Part shown: piece by piece, positions 52,947-64,000 of the stretch
How the letters are laid out: each line of letters begins with the position of its first letter
Numbering within the stretch: the first letter of the stretch is position 1
Assembly: GCF_000189635.1 (NCBI RefSeq)
Contig: NW_002476358.1
Location: 386,616-450,615, forward strand
Source: Tetrahymena thermophila SB210
Taxonomy: Eukaryota > Ciliophora > Oligohymenophorea > Hymenostomatida > Tetrahymenidae
Reading direction: 5' to 3'
DNA: 64,000 bases
Position numbers and translations under genes: made by a program
The notes under the pieces: generated by a model
Database searches by the model: none
What the model saw: only the letters and a program-made list of their open reading frames with translations
Told to the model about the DNA's origin: nothing

Positions 52947-53938
52947 ATTTTTTATCTTTTGTTTATCTAAAACCAATAATTGAAATAATTAATTAAATTT
53001 AATAGGTAGGCAAATTTTTATTGAAATACAATTTTGTGATTAATTTAATTTATGGTTAAGAATACAACAATATTTTTATAATTATGTTAAGTATGAAATA
53101 TCTGAATATATCTATTGCTTCATATAAAACTAAAAGTTTTAACAAATTCATAATTTATTTATGTATTAATCTTACACTTTTTATATTAATATTTAATTAA
53201 ATTAAAAATGTACAACTTCTATTAAAAGTAAACATTTTGTATTAATTATAATTTACAAATATTTTATTTCTAAAAAAATTTTTAAAATTAAATTTATACT
53301 GAAAATTAATAATAAATATTGCAAAAAATAGAAATATAAAATCTTGCATAATTAATTTTTTTTGAAAAGAGTCTCTTCAATCCTAAAATATAAATTTATT
53401 TTTCAAAATTTAATAAATGAGTAAAAAATAAATTAGAGTATTAAAATGTAAAGATTAGACATTCATTCATTCATTTAAAAGGTTGATAAAAATTTATTTT
53501 CTCAAATAAATTTTCTTTTTAGATGAGAATATTTCTCTTTCTTATTTTTCATTTATTACTTTGCATTTTTGTTTACTTTATATCAGTAATTTAAAATAAT
53601 GATAATAAATATCTTTTTTGTTTGAAATATTTTAAATAAATTAAATTTAAAAAAGAAAATCTAACTCTAAATTAATTTTGAAAATATTCTAATAAAAAGT
53701 ATTTGAATAAAATTAAATTTATAATTTTTTTTTGTAATATCGTTTTAAATTTAGTACTTACTTAGTTAGTATCTTTTTTATTAGTTAATATAAAAAATAT
53801 TATTATAAGTTCATGTTTAAGGTATTGAACAGACAAATAATATCTTTTTGATTTTAATTAGCAATAAATATATTTATAAGAAAAAAAAATCTTCAATTTA
53901 ATTAATCAAATATTATTCTAAGCAGAGCCAACACTTAA
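52947..53938. promoter_or_regulatory. Divergent intergenic region
   Basis: About 990 bases, AT-rich with long homopolymers, between divergently transcribed genes. It should carry both promoters. No recognisable motif or RNA gene. Confidence 0.55.
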
Positions 53939-55247
53939 ATGAAGAAAATAGCCTAGTTTTTTTTAAAACCTACTGTTCCAGTAGTTACCATTAACGGATA
54001 AATAACTGAAAAAAGGTATTGAGAAATTAATTAAAATTTTTTAATGAGGGATAGATAGATACATTATTTACATTTTAGGTTGAAGTTTTAAAGAAAGCTT
54101 ATTAATTGATAGTTTTAATAGTCAACAATAATTAAAATAATATTTGAATATTATAAAGTGTAATTGAATTGGAAAAAAATCTGAAGGATATTAGAGTTTC
54201 TACTGCTAAGGCATTAGCAGTTGTTGTTAACAGTCCTGGTAATTTGTTTATTTTATTGCAAATTACACTTGAATAAAGCTAATTTAGAATTTATAAATTT
54301 TCTATTAGCACACAAGATAATTAGTTTAGCACTTGATATTTACTTCTATTATATAATATAAAGGTGGATCACCTACTTAGAGTAAAAAAATGGTTGATTT
54401 AATTCATAATTTTGCTCATGATAATCACCTAACTGTATACACTTTTGCTGAAGATTTAGCTGCCAGCGCTGGATTTTAAGTTCTTATTTCTGGAGATAAA
54501 GTATTTGCTGATCAATAATCAACACTTGGATCTATTGGATCTATAACTAACTTTATGAATGTAAAAGAATTGATTTTAAATCAAGGGATAGAGATTAGAT
54601 CAGTAACTACTAATCCGTAATTATTGCAATTTATGAAACGATTAAATTTCAGGCTTTATATGAAAGATATAACTTCTATCTTTTATTTAAATTAGAGCCT
54701 AGTTGACAAATATTCCAGATAAATCTTTGTTTATTGATACTATCTTTAGAATAATATATCTTACTTAATATTTTTATTAAAAAGAGCTTCTGTCACTAAT
54801 TAATCTATGTTTAAAGATGTTCCTGAAGAGTTAAGACACGTATATGAAAATATGTTGTAAAGCTAACACAAAAAGTTTATTGATTTAGTGGAAGAATAAA
54901 GAGGATCAAAGATTAAAGTATATTCATACATATGAAAATCAATATATAATTTAATTAAATATTTAGGTTCCCAAAGAAAAGAGAGGAAGTTTATTGTATA
55001 ATGGTGATGTATTCAACGGAAAATAAGCATTAGAATATGGGTATAGATAGATATTTTAATAGTTTTTACATTAATTTGAACACTTTTAAAAAATAGTTTA
55101 ATTGATTCTATTGGCAGAGTCCAAGATGTTATGAAGGAGGAATTCCCAAAAGCTGATGTTGTCTTTCCTTAAAAGCCCTCTATTTCAGGAAAGTTCATGG
55201 AGTATGCCAAGCTATATAACTTATTCTAAACTATCTATCAAAAATGA
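53939..55247 (+). CDS. S49-family serine peptidase (SppA/SohB-like)
   Basis: Exons 53939-54015, 54159-54238, 54364-54616, 54785-54917, 54967-55040 and 55097-55247 sum to 768 bases, 255 aa, the size of short single-domain SppA/SohB cores. Seen: VVTINGQIT strand; VVVNSPGGSPTQS (the SPGG motif after the hydrophobic strand); VYTFAEDLAASAGF with the expected nucleophile Ser in AASAG; GDKVFADQQSTLGSIGS; a Lys in NVKELI in the place of the general base; and FIDLVEEQRG, then VFNGKQALEYGLIDSIG. The Ser/Lys dyad is therefore intact. S49 peptidases cleave peptides in or near membranes. No clear membrane segment or signal peptide is seen. The N-terminus (MKKIAQFFLKPTVP) could be a short organelle-targeting sequence (inference). 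Confidence 0.88.
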
Positions 55248-55711
55248 TTAAATAATATTAGAATTTTTTACACACAGAATATTCTCAATTAAAAATTGTA
55301 AAATGAGTTAATATTATTCTTGTTCGTTAATCTAATATTTTTTATCGTTTTAACTACAAATTTAAACAAAAAAACACAATAATTTAAAGAATTTTATTTT
55401 ACTCTTAAATTATTCACTAAATGCAAAAATATTTTATTTTGAATAAATTTCATTCCAAGTTATAATTTTTATTGACAAGATATTAAAATTTATATTTTTT
55501 ACATAAATGAATGAATAAATTGAAGCAAATTTTTCTTGTAAAATTAATAAATATTTTTATTTTGTGGAGTATTCGATTATACTATAAGATTAAAAAAGAA
55601 CCATTCAAAATAGCTAATAAATTCATCAGTTAATATATCTAATAAAAAATAATATCAGCTATAATAAATTTACAAATTAGAAAGGGAGACAAAATAAATT
55701 TAAGTAAAATT
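55248..55711. other. Intergenic spacer
   Basis: 460 AT-rich bases between two + strand genes. No gene seen. Confidence 0.65.
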
Positions 55712-57139
55712 ATGTCATACTCAAATCTAAAAAGCGAACTTAGCTACCGAAGTGGCAGTGTTTAAAAATCATAATCAAGATTAAGATCATAGTCTTCTAA
55801 CATATAAGAAGGTTTAAGTAGTATAACCCATGTGAATGGTACATCAAACCCCCAAAGAGTCATAGAGTTAAACGTTAATCTGAAAGAAAATCCTGCAAAG
55901 TATAGGATCAAATAGGAGTATATGGAGAAATATAGAAATATGCTGGGATTGTCTACATTGCAAATCAAAGAAAAAGAATCACGAGATTTAAAAGTAAGAA
56001 TACAAGATGTAGAAAATATAATAGATTCTACTAATAAAATAGAAAATGCACATAAAAGGCTAAACTAAAAAGTCGAAGATATAATATTGGCAAATTAACC
56101 TTTTTGCCCTGCTAAAATAGAATTTATTCAAGAAACTGATGAAAAAATATTTTATTAAGTCAACCGTTAGCCAAGAGCAAAAGAAAATAATGTTATTATG
56201 AACAATCCAGTTTTTAATACGCTGTACGATGATGTTATGTAAAACAAAGCTATAGCTTAAGATATTATGAGGTCTATTAATGAATCTAATCCTTAAAATC
56301 CCTTTAGAGATAAACATATAAATAATATTTAAAACTCTACAAATTGTCCTTAAAAGTATAAAGAAAAATTATTAGAGCCGATTTAAAGATATTTAAAGAC
56401 GACTTCTTAATAGCAAAATGAAATTCTTAATGATTCATAAGAGCAGTCGTTAGAAAAATAAATCAACAAATTTCATAATCCTATTGTCGAATTACCTTCT
56501 GTAATCTATAAATATCATAATGAAGAAAATTTCAACAAAATAAAAAGCAGAAAATCATATTAAAGTGGAAAACCATTTTATGGTACAGCAACAGGGAATA
56601 ATGGATTTTACAAACTAGGAAATAAAATAAATAAATCTTTAAATCAAACTTTTGATGAATCCTTAACAAGAGTTTAATCAAGCTACCAAGGATCCTCCTC
56701 TGCAAGTAGTAAACAAGATTAATCTAACTCTAAAGAAAGATAGCTGTTTAAAGTTTAGCATGTAAATAAATTAAATGCTCAAGTAACAAAGCCGAATTTT
56801 TATGATAAATTAAATTCTTACTCCAAAATGCCCTACTAAGATAGAGATTTGAAACTATACTTCTACGAAACATATTCCTAATAAAACAGCCCATTCAGAA
56901 ACTCAGAATTAAAAAATAACCAAAATAGAAGCTTTTCTAGAGATCCTAAAGCTACTGATGAATATAAAAAATAAGCAAACATTAATTATTATGAGAAATA
57001 AGCAAACTAATATCACACATATAAATAGAGAATCCCTAAACTTTCAGTTAATGTTTATGCAGTTTAAAATAAAAACCAAAATCATGTATATCTGCATCCA
57101 AAAGATGAAGAAAAGCTTCAGTAAAAACAATAATTATGA
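55712..57139 (+). CDS. Unknown single-exon protein, 475 aa, with short coiled coil
   Basis: One uninterrupted frame from ATG 55712 to TGA 57137-57139 (1,428 bases). Ser/Arg-rich start (SYRSGSVQKSQSRLRSQS). A charged coiled coil lies around residues 80-130 (KEKESRDLKVRIQDVENI). After that it is polar with scattered Tyr/Phe (YGTATGNNGFYKLGNKI, LKLYFYETYS). The last 40 residues are again structured-looking. No known domain recognised. Confidence 0.78.
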
Positions 57140-57611
57140 TTATAAAATTAATGTTGAATCTATTTATATAATTCTATTGTCTTCAAACAACCATTTTAAT
57201 TCAAATATGATAATTTTATTTATTTTAAAGTAAAAGAAAGTTTCTTAAAATTATTTTTTTTAATTTTTAATAAAAACGAGAAATATAAAGTTGATATTTT
57301 TTTGACTAATCATCAATGATGAATCAATTTTAAGGAAATGAAATTTTAGTTAAATAAAAACAAAAATTTTTTTATTAAAACAGCTAAAAAAGTTTAATAT
57401 ATTATAAATTATTGATTTATATGTTAAAAATATTTAAATTGAAACAAATTTTCTGTCAATTTAAAATTAATATTTTTACTAAGAAATTGAATAAAGAAAC
57501 AAATAATCATAATATAAATTAGATAATATAATAATAATTTTTAGCTATTTTATTTAAAATTGTTTTAGTAGTGTTTTTATTTAATTAAAGCTTTTACACA
57601 GAAAGTTATTT
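57140..57611. other. Convergent intergenic spacer
   Basis: 470 AT-rich bases between the stop codons of two converging genes. No gene seen. Confidence 0.65.
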
Positions 57612-59993
57612 TCAAAAAATACTAATATCCAATTCTGAATCTTTTCTTGACCAAGGTTAGACTGATTCATTGAACACATCTTTCTCTTCAAACTTACTAT
57701 TTATCTTTGAATTTTCTTAAACCTACAAATTCCTCTTTTGCTGTTGTGCTACTGTAGTTGTAGGCTCATTTCTTAAAGTTAAGCTATGATCTTTAGTTTT
57801 AGCATCCTTTTGTTTTTTAATTGGGACTATATGTGGGGTTTTAGTTGAATAAATTTCTTGGTTTGTTTTTGTAAAAAAGGAGTTACCTCTTTTTTTACTC
57901 TGAGTTTAATTTTGATATAATTGATAATGAGATAACATTCTATAGCCATCAAACTTTTACAAATAAATATTTTAAATTGAATCAGTTGAAGAATCTTAAT
58001 TATTTTTCAGATTATTTTTTGGACTCTATGCATATTAATTTTGCTAGATCTAGTTTTCATAGATACTAGAAAATTTGAATTATTTATAAAATAAATTTAT
58101 GTCTTTAAATGCCTGTGAATTTTATTTTAATTATGAATCTTATTGGGAGTTCATTTAACTTAAACCACTTATTGTTTACAAATATTATTAATTTTTTCCT
58201 TTATCATTTATTGATTCAAGTTACGCTTATTAAGCAACTATAATTTATTTTTATGATAATTAAGGTTTGTTTGCTGAAGAATTTAGATTAGTTTTGTTTA
58301 GTTGGTCATCTTTATTTATGTTTTATTAAGTATTAGAATAGTTAATTTTTGAAATTTAATGGAAATAATGAGGAGAATTTCTATTTGAAGTAGAATATTT
58401 TGATACCAAATAAAGCTCACTTTTTTTAGGTGAAACATTATCGTCTTTTTCTTAAATATCATTATCACAATTTTAAAATTTATTATTTCTAATATTATTT
58501 TTTTCAATGTTTGCTGATTATTAATGTTATGAGTCCCAAAAGTTAATAGAACTTTTAAATAAATTTTACTTGCTATTATTTGTATTTTCTATACAGAATT
58601 ATTAAATTTAACTTTAATCATTTGAATGAGGGACATTTAACATTTTTTAATTTTTTTATTCACTCATTTTAATATTCATCTCTTTTTGCTGATGTACTTC
58701 AAATTACTCCTTTTCATCATTAATATTATGATTGCAGACTATCATCTAATTGACTTAATTATTTTAATTGCTTGAAAATAAATCTCCTTTTGCTTCAATT
58801 ATATTAATAACTGGCTTCTACTAAGTGTCTTCAGAAATCTTTTTATAAACTATACTTGAATAAGGATGAGTAGTTTGAAAATTTAATTCCTATAAATCTG
58901 TTTAAACATCTTTTTCCTATTTTTAAGACACTTTAATGCCCATATTGCTAAGAGCTCTTTTTCGGTTGGTAAATGTACTTTACTAAATATTTTAATTGAA
59001 TTTGAATTCTTCTTTTTAAGGAACAGGAGTAATGCTTTTATCATTAATATCAGGTGATTTTACATTTATTGTTCTTTTTTAAAGACTAATTTATTTTGTG
59101 TCAAAGTTATTGGCCAATTTTCCTATATTTTACTCGTTTGGATATTACCCACTATTGAGTTTTATTATGGATTTAGGTTGCTAAACATTAATTTATTGTG
59201 TTTTACTAGAAAAAAGAGTTATAAATTCTCCTTTATTTAATTTTTTTTAATTATTTGGCTAAAACGTAGAAGTTAATTATTAAATTTAATAAGTTTGAGA
59301 TTTTGTAAGACTCTGACCATTTTTTTGCTTAATTATATAGTTTGATCGTAGAGGATATTTAATGTTTAATGTATTGTGATTATTCTAAGATAATGTTTAA
59401 CATTAGCTTTGTATCTATTCTTTTAAATCGCTAAGAATTTTAGGATGTATTTATGAAGCCTCTTTTTTGATGACAAATTTATTTAATTTTATGGGTGTTA
59501 ATTAATTTACAACATCAAAATTTTATTGTCCTATTTGTTAATCTTACTTATCCAAAGATTTTTATATGTGTTTAGATCTTAGTTTGATAGAACTTGGATG
59601 TTTCTAGTTCGAGCTGCTAGTAAAATCGCTTAAATTTCTATTTCTTTTAAAAGTAGGACTTTTTTCTTTTTCTAATAAATTATTGATAAAATTCTGTTCA
59701 TTTTTCTAGTTCGAAATTTTTTATGAAAAGAAGCATTAAGATTTATTATTGGGCGATGAAATATTATTAGGTGTTTATTGTAAAGGTAAGTTAGGGTCAT
59801 ATTTATAAAAGGCATAATTATTTGCATTATTAGTAGAAGAGGGAGTATTATTAGCATAAAAAGTTAATTCTTGGCTATGAAAATTTCTAGTTGTTTATGG
59901 TATTTTAGCTTATTACAAATCAAATGCCTAATCTGGTAAAAGCAGATAACTTCCTGACTGAAATTTTAATTGTAATGAAGTCGATTTTTTCAT
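57612..59993 (-). CDS. Unknown single-exon Q/N/S-rich protein, 793 aa
   Basis: Uninterrupted from ATG (59993) to TGA (57614-57612), 2,382 bases. The first 20 residues are the least biased (LQLKFQSGSYLLLPDQAFDL). The rest is Asn/Gln/Ser/Lys-rich with basic patches (KKLNKGEFITLFSS, TNRKRALSNMG) and no recognisable domain. The C-terminus ends acidic (SRKDSELDISIF). Likely disordered. No intron was needed, unlike most neighbours. Confidence 0.75.
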
Positions 59994-60648
59994 ATTTTAT
60001 CTTTAACGTAGCGTGCTTTTATTGCTTTTCCTAATATTAAAAATGTCTAAGTTTTTTTTCTCACTTGTAAATGAAACAGAATCAAAATTTTATATCAAGG
60101 GGTTTAGCTAAGCTAATTCAGAAGAATTTGGTTTGTTCACAATTACCTAGGAGACTCTTAAGTGATCTTGAATACCGCTTAATTTAACATCCTTTCCACT
60201 TGGTGAAAAGATACCAGATAATTGCATTCAGGCAGGTATGTATGTAGGCAGAAAATGATGATGTAGAAGAAGAATTAATTAATACAAATAACTTATTTGT
60301 TGTATTATTTATATTAAACAAAAAAAATTTTATCTGTATAGATCAATTTTATCATTAATTAATTAAACTAAGATAGCCACATAAATAAAATATACTATAA
60401 TATTGAACAAACAAAATAAATACAATACGCATATTATAAAAAAACGACATATAAAATCCATCATTAAATTTTATCATAGTCTGATAAACTGTCAAAATCA
60501 TAAAAAATTAAATAAAATAAATTCTTCTTTAATTGATTTATCTTATCTTATTATCAATTTAATATTTGTAAATTTTTAACTTTTTTACTTTTTTTTAATT
60601 GTAAAAGCATTATTAAAATGGTTTTATTAAGGCTACATATTAATTAAA
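59994..60648. other. Intergenic spacer
   Basis: 655 bases, slightly less AT-rich at 60,060-60,240. An imperfect inverted repeat lies at 60,281-60,307. It should hold the promoter of the 57.6-kb gene and the 3' end of the next. No gene seen. Confidence 0.6.
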
Positions 60649-63350
60649 TCAGCAAATTAGTTTTCTTTTAAAAGGACTTGATACTTCACTTTCCCTTTTT
60701 CCAAAATGGCTCTTACTTTCTCGAGGTCTAAAAGATGTTGAAGAACGGTTTTCTAAAGATTATTCTTTTTTAGGTTTTTATAATTTAAAAATTGAGTAGT
60801 CAACTTTCTTGTCATCAATAGTTGTTTTCAATATCTCTACAGTTTTATTGAGCTCAGTAAATTTACTATTTTTATTTAATATCTTCTATGTAACATAATC
60901 CATATTTCTCTGAATTCTTTCAGTTTCTAGTGATTAGTGAATATTGTTCTCTCTATTTTATTAAATATAAATAAACAAACACAAATAAATGATCTAAATT
61001 TTGAAATACTTTCTAGCAATATCTAACAATTTTAATTTATCTTATTCTTATATGAACTTCTCCTTCTTATCTAAGTCTCTTTAAAAGTATTACTAAAATT
61101 CATATTCTTTTTTCCTTTTTTATATTTCTTCATTGTCCTTTATCTCCATTTACCTAAGTAAAGCTTTCTCCTTTTTCTCATTTAATTCCTCTTCATCTTA
61201 TTTCTTTAAAAAAATTAAATTAATTTAGCATATAAATCAAGAAATTTATATTTATTGATAGTTGATAAATTACCTTTTTGTTTAATATATATTTATTGTA
61301 TTATTATAACTTTTACTCCCTTTGAGTTAGTTGTTCTTCTTTTTAATTTTGTATTTGCATAATATTGTTAGTACGAAGTTCATTTAACTCACTTATGTGT
61401 TCTTTCTTTTTTTTATCTTTTTCCATAACATCTTGAATATGTTTGATTGCAACCATTTTATTGTTTTCAAGCTTATCCAAAAAATTCCTTAAATTCTTAT
61501 TAATTTTATCTTCCTCTATTTTCTTGTAATTATCATAAATTTCTTTATCTTGCCTAAATTTCTCTCTCAGTTACTCTTTTTTCTGGTTTATCTGGTGATT
61601 GTGCATTTATTCACTACAGTACACTTTTATCATCAAATAAAATAAAAATTTTTAAAAATAATTTAAATGAAAATCTTTACTTTTTTAATCTAAATCAGTT
61701 TGCAACATAGTTCTTTTAAAGCTTTCCTACTCTTTGTTATCGTGTATCTAACTTAAAGTTTTATACTTAATCTCAGTTTATGCTCTTTCTTTTTACTCTT
61801 TTTTCTAAATTAAGAAATCTTTTTCATAACCATGCTTCTATTTTAACTATTCCATTTTATACTTAAAGGAATTAAGTTAATTTTTTCTTTATTCCTCATA
61901 CTCTGCCTCCTTTTCTTTTTTATTTTCTAACTCGTCTCTCCATTTCCTTCTCTTTTTCTCCATCTAATATTACTCTTCCTAATCATCTTTCATTTCTTTC
62001 ATAATCTTTTTTTAAATCCTATCCTTCTCTTTTTCTTCCTTTTATAGTTCTTTCAAAACTATACTTAATTCTTAAGAAGCCTTAAATTATTCTAATTGCT
62101 TCTTCTTATTATATTTTTATATTTCCTTAGTAAATTACGGGCTATCATCACTTGATTTTAAAATATCTTATGGAGGACTAATATCAGGATTCTTATGATT
62201 AGATTTAAGATATTGAATAACCCTCTTAAAATTTAATTCAGAGTCATTATTTTTATTTCTATACCTAAATTATTATATTAAAATCAAATAAATAAATAAA
62301 TTTATAACTAATAGATTTTATTATTGAATAAATACTTCTATTTAACAGGGCTTGCAGATTCAATATTTTATTTTTAATTTCTATTTGTTCCCATTTTCAT
62401 ATCAGGAGAAGTGATAAAATCATTTTAACTCTCAGACTATGTATCGTTTCTTGAGTTATTTACAGAATTAGCTCTTTTATTAATTGAAAATTCAGATAAA
62501 CCATTTTTTCTAGGAGTATTTTTTTCTTTTCTTTAATAATTTAAAACAGAATCAGTTTCAGAGTCATCCAAAGTATCCTATTTATTTTTTCCTCTCTTTT
62601 CAGTATCTTATTTTCTTTGTGATGCAACCATTTATTTTTTTTCATCTAAAATTATTTTAAGTTTCACTAATTTAATTTAATGTAAATATGTATAAACAAA
62701 CTAAATAAATACGCTTGATTTCTTTTCTTCTCTCATTGACTATATTTATTGCATCTATTTCATAATTATAATTATCCTTAAATAAAATGTAAAAAAATAA
62801 AATTTTTAAACTTACTAGCTAATCTCTTATGATAATATTCAATCCTCAAATTCTTAATATTTTCAGTTAATTCACTCTCTTTAGTTTTTTCTATTTATTT
62901 TACTCTATATTAAATTTAGCAAATATTTAAAATCACATTTATGTAAGATGTAATATAAATTTTATACAAATCTTTAAAGTAGCTTTTACAGTATCCTGTT
63001 TCTGCAATAGATTGTTTAGTTGATGGACTATCACAGCATATTGAATATACTTTTCCATAATACTTAACTTAAACAGTGGGTGCTTATGATTTACTTCTTT
63101 TTGCTGATCCCCTAGAACCTAATAAAGTTCTTTCTGCTTCTTCTTAGTAATTTAACATTAATAATTTTTTTTAGATGATTTTTAATTAAGTTTATAAGAA
63201 TAAATATAATCAATTATATTAACTTTTGATTTATATTTATATGCTAAATACTTTCTACATAAAAACTTTATTATTAACATATAAACAATTAATGGTTATT
63301 TCCTATTTTATTAATTATCTTCTGGTTGAATCTATAAATTTGTAATCCAT
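60649..63350 (-). CDS. Long coiled-coil protein, likely cytoskeletal
   Basis: Stop TGA at 60651-60649; proposed ATG at 63350 with a short first exon (MDYKFIDSTRRQLIKQE). About ten exons; the phase at 62,781-62,820 is unresolved, so the map is provisional. Seen: VHQLNNLLQKQDTVKATLK near 63,010; a polar Ser/Asn part (62,350-62,640). A long Lys/Glu-rich coiled coil follows (62,200-61,000; for example KRRKWRDELENKKEKEAEYE, then LRNFLDKLENNKMVAIKHI and DVMEKDKKKKEHISELNEL). The C-terminal tail is short and basic. The last blocks look conserved rather than low-complexity and resemble ciliary/basal-body coiled-coil proteins in general style; no specific family named. Confidence 0.65.
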
Positions 63351-64000
63351 TAAATTATTATTCTAAAAATATAAATAAGTAATAATTAATCTAAAATAAT
63401 TATTTCAATTGAATTTCTTTATTTTTGATTATTTTTTAGATAATTTTATTCATAGCTCCCATAAAATAATTTTACTAAAATTCTTTGTTATGAATTTTTT
63501 CTTAATTAATTTTTAATTAGGTAATCGAGTTACTTCAATCTGATCCTTTTATTCAAAAACAAAAAAATTACACATAAAACAAAAACATCCTCAATTCATG
63601 ATTGAGCATAACTATTTTTAAAATATTTTTTTACTAAACGAAAAAAACAAATTTAAATAATTAAAAATTTTCTCAATTAATTTAAAAGAATTTTTTTATT
63701 CCAATAAGGAATTAATTTTTTATTCATCTTTTAAATATTAAAATTCTAAAACTTAATTAAATTTTAAATATTTTATCTTAAATATAAATTATTTTTTTAG
63801 AAATACATAAAGGTAAATTTTAACATTTTATTTTACTGATATGAAATAAAATATAGCGACTTGATCATTATTCAGCAATAAAAAAGAAAAAAAGAAGAAA
63901 AAAAACAAAATAAAAAAAAATAAACTAGATGCTAAATAATTCTAATTATGATGGTATTAGCTTTTTTAATTTTTTACAATTTATAATAAATTTTTAAAAA
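63351..64000. other. AT-rich flank, no gene seen
   Basis: 650 bases of very AT-rich DNA upstream of the 60.6-kb gene; presumably its promoter. Nothing else supported. Confidence 0.6.

Noticed and set aside
54059..54158. Possible extra exon (VEVLKKAYQ) in the S49 gene
   Set aside because: It runs into an in-frame TGA, and skipping it as part of intron 54016-54158 gives a complete, phase-consistent model.
60281..60307. Imperfect inverted repeat, possible terminator
   Set aside because: Arms differ by a bulge and are AT-only; such hairpins are expected by chance here and nuclear Pol II genes do not use them.
1..64000. CRISPR arrays, bacterial operons, prophage, tRNA or rRNA genes
   Set aside because: No regularly spaced identical repeats, no ribosome-binding-site-linked genes, and no cloverleaf or rRNA-like segments were found by reading either strand.

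Overview
This is AT-rich nuclear DNA from a ciliate, most likely a Tetrahymena-type macronuclear chromosome. Long reading frames are closed only by TGA. TAA and TAG occur hundreds of times inside them, at places where glutamine fits (for example the PP4-like GDIHGQ motif, where Q is TAA). Introns are short, almost pure A+T, and mostly run from GTAAAT-like donors to TTTAG-like acceptors. All genes below were read by eye with the ciliate code (TAA/TAG = Gln). Any annotation made with the standard code would break every one of these genes.

Layout. 1-3358 (+): 3' two-thirds of an ATG2-like autophagy lipid-transfer protein, interrupted by a 100-N gap. 4217-8600 (-): a membrane receptor-like protein with an extracellular domain, HAMP-like segment, TPRs and a vWA domain. 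9065-10766 (+): a nine-exon PP4-type protein phosphatase catalytic subunit with an unusual active-site change. 11386-15706 (+): a CAMK-like kinase with a long Q/N-rich tail. 16228-19078 (+): a protein with a highly charged helical domain. ~20.0-21.84 kb (+): a low-complexity Ser/Thr/Gln/Lys-rich protein. 22766-41190 (+): a giant gene of about 6,100 codons, Gln/Asn/Lys/Glu/Ser-rich. 41687-48776 (+): a secreted-then-transmembrane protein with many Cys-rich (furin-like/GFR) repeats and about seven membrane segments. 48777-51059: an unusually long convergent intergenic zone with a degenerate duplication and a GC-rich island of unknown nature. 51060-52946 (-): unknown N/S/Q-rich protein. 53939-55247 (+): S49 (SppA/SohB-like) peptidase. 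55712-57139 (+), 57612-59993 (-), 60649-63350 (-): two unknown Q/N-rich proteins and a long coiled-coil protein. 63351-64000 has no gene that I can see.

There is no operon logic here. Neighbours are monocistronic eukaryotic genes in mixed orientation. Functionally the window mixes signalling (phosphatase, kinase, HAMP/vWA receptor, Cys-rich membrane protein), autophagy (ATG2) and protease genes with lineage-specific low-complexity proteins. I saw no CRISPR array, tRNA, rRNA, prophage or transposase gene. Intron-exon maps for the phosphatase, kinase, S49 peptidase and the 16.2, 51.1 and 55.7 kb genes sum to whole codons, so they are self-consistent. Exon maps for the receptor gene, the Cys-rich gene and the 60.6 kb gene are partly approximate.
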